DNA of 64,000 bases from JADJWR01 sp963847675. GTDB taxonomy: Bacteria; Pseudomonadota; Gammaproteobacteria; Burkholderiales; Burkholderiaceae_F. The DNA lies in the NCBI GenBank assembly GCA_963847675.1, contig CAWKAP010000010.1, positions 90,028 through 154,027 on the forward strand. The letters run 5' to 3'. This document shows positions 63,208-64,000 of the stretch, piece by piece (the first letter of the stretch is position 1; the number at the start of each line of letters is the position of its first letter). Under the pieces are notes generated by a model, which saw only the letters and a list, made by a program, of their open reading frames with translations, made no database searches and had not been told where the DNA came from. Position numbers and translations under genes: made by a program.

Positions 63208-64000
63208 ATGATCCGCATTCTCTTCCGGCGCTTCGGCGCCTTCATCGGTTACAGCCTGCTCGGCGGCGTGGTCGTGCTGGTGTTCGGGTTCAAGCTGCGC
63301 CTGGACGCGATGCCGGACCTCTCCGTCTGGCACACCGCGGCGCTCGACTCCGAATTCCGCGCCAGCGACGCGGCTCGCGTGCGCAATCTCGACGACTATC
63401 GCGCGCTCGAGGCACGGCTCTTCGCCGAACTCGATGCCGAGGTCTACGACCGCGTGAGTCGTGAAGAGCGGCGCGCGTTGAACCGCTTTGCCCGCGGGAG
63501 CGTCGCCGATCCGTCCGCACAGCCGGTCGACCGGAACCGTACCTTCGAGCTGACCGCGACCGACCCGCGCGGCGCCGTCCTGCTGGTGCATGGTCTTTCC
63601 GATTCCCCTTACTCGATGAGGGCGCTCGGCGAGCGGTTGCATGCGCGCGGATTTCATGTCGTCGGATTGCGCCTGCCCGGCCACGGGACGGCGCCGGCCG
63701 GCCTGCTCGATGTGCACTGGCAGGATTTCGCCGCCGCCCTGCGGCTCGCGGCGCGCGACCTCGCCCAGCGGACGGGCGCCGGCAAACCGCTGCACATCGT
63801 CGGCTATTCGATGGGCGCCGCGCTCGCCGTCGAGTACGCGCTGTCGCGTGCGCACGGCGAGGACCTGCCCGCGGTCACGCGCATGGCGCTGCTGTCGCCC
63901 GCAATCGGCGTCTCGCCGGCGGCCGGGCTCGCGGTCTGGCAGAAGCGCGCGGGCGTGCTGCTTGGTGTCGACAAACTCGCCTGGACCGAGATCGTGCCCG
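63208..64000 (+). CDS. Alpha/beta hydrolase, N-terminal part (3' end outside window)
   Basis: The first 264 residues of an alpha/beta hydrolase that continues past the window edge. A membrane helix (residues ~11-30, GAFIGYSLLGGVVVLVFGF) comes first, suggesting envelope anchoring. The hydrolase fold shows the oxyanion segment LLVHGLSDSPYSMRALGERL, GFHVVGLRLPGHG, and the nucleophile elbow VGYSMGAALAVEYAL with the catalytic serine. It may be a lipase or esterase; substrate unknown. It starts 141 bases after the RND pump. Confidence 0.85.
   Translation, partial: MIRILFRRFGAFIGYSLLGGVVVLVFGFKLRLDAMPDLSVWHTAALDSEFRASDAARVRNLDDYRALEARLFAELDAEVYDRVSREERRALNRFARGSVADPSAQPVDRNRTFELTATDPRGAVLLVHGLSDSPYSMRALGERLHARGFHVVGLRLPGHGTAPAGLLDVHWQDFAAALRLAARDLAQRTGAGKPLHIVGYSMGAALAVEYALSRAHGEDLPAVTRMALLSPAIGVSPAAGLAVWQKRAGVLLGVDKLAWTEIVP

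Overview
The window is GC-rich DNA that looks like part of a betaproteobacterial chromosome (Burkholderiales/Rhodocyclales type). The assignment rests on gene order and protein style: ftsK-lolA-rarA-serS, rpsP-rimM-trmD-rplS-nudix-cobD, orn beside an M48 peptidase/phhB/rsgA block, acs next to a DUF4212/large sodium-solute symporter pair, and the rubrerythrin/Fe-S protein/DUF3501 trio. The species cannot be named from sequence alone. Most of the window is ordinary core genome. I see no insertion sequence, prophage, CRISPR array or defence island.

Layout. 1-6.5 kb: end of ftsK, lolA (frameshifted), a small membrane protein, rarA, a periplasmic thioredoxin-like protein, serS, a hydratase-like protein and tRNA-Ser(CGA). 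6.6-8.7 kb: an accessory block with a FeeM-like acyltransferase and a PEP-CTERM protein that has a lectin-like body and a convincing sigma-54 promoter. 9.0-14.6 kb: acetate activation and uptake (acs, two small genes, DUF4212, symporter). 14.7-16.3 kb: a divergent pyrophosphatase, a voltage-gated-type K+ channel and tRNA-Ser(GGA). 16.3-20.9 kb: ferric-iron ABC transporter fbpC and fbpB diverging from one Fur box, then two enzymes of the lower gentisate/homogentisate type. 20.9-26.1 kb (minus): MoxR ATPase, DUF58, transglutaminase TgpA and MltB. 26.2-29.6 kb: HDAC-family deacylase, acyl-CoA synthetase and enoyl-CoA hydratase. 29.6-36.9 kb: DDAH-like hydrolase, UMF1-type MFS, and a minus-strand run of response regulator, prpE, ydcF and glcG-like. 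37.2-38.4 kb: fbpA with its own Fur box. 38.7-42.8 kb: yqaA, etfB, etfA and an acyl-CoA dehydrogenase. 43-46.7 kb: rubrerythrin, Fe-S protein, DUF3501 and a radical SAM protein. 46.7-51.1 kb: the ribosome-maturation operon. 51.1-54.9 kb: DUF2007, rsgA, phhB, M48 peptidase, orn and tRNA-Arg(CCT). 55-64 kb: an MFS transporter, parE, an RND efflux pair and a truncated alpha/beta hydrolase.

How it fits together. The metabolic theme is activation and beta-oxidation of short and medium carboxylic acids. There are three AMP-forming acyl-CoA ligases, an enoyl-CoA hydratase, ETF, an acyl-CoA dehydrogenase and a possible deacylase that could regulate the ligases. Iron uptake is split over two loci about 20 kb apart that share the same Fur-box core. 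Three genes (lolA, the TPR gene and the RND adaptor) show a single extra base each, which suggests assembly or sequencing indels rather than real decay.

The least ordinary items are the sigma-54-driven PEP-CTERM/FeeM block, the rubrerythrin operon with an inverted-repeat operator, the HDAC/ligase/hydratase operon, a perfect EF-hand loop in the symporter, and a two-part palindrome abutting tRNA-Arg.
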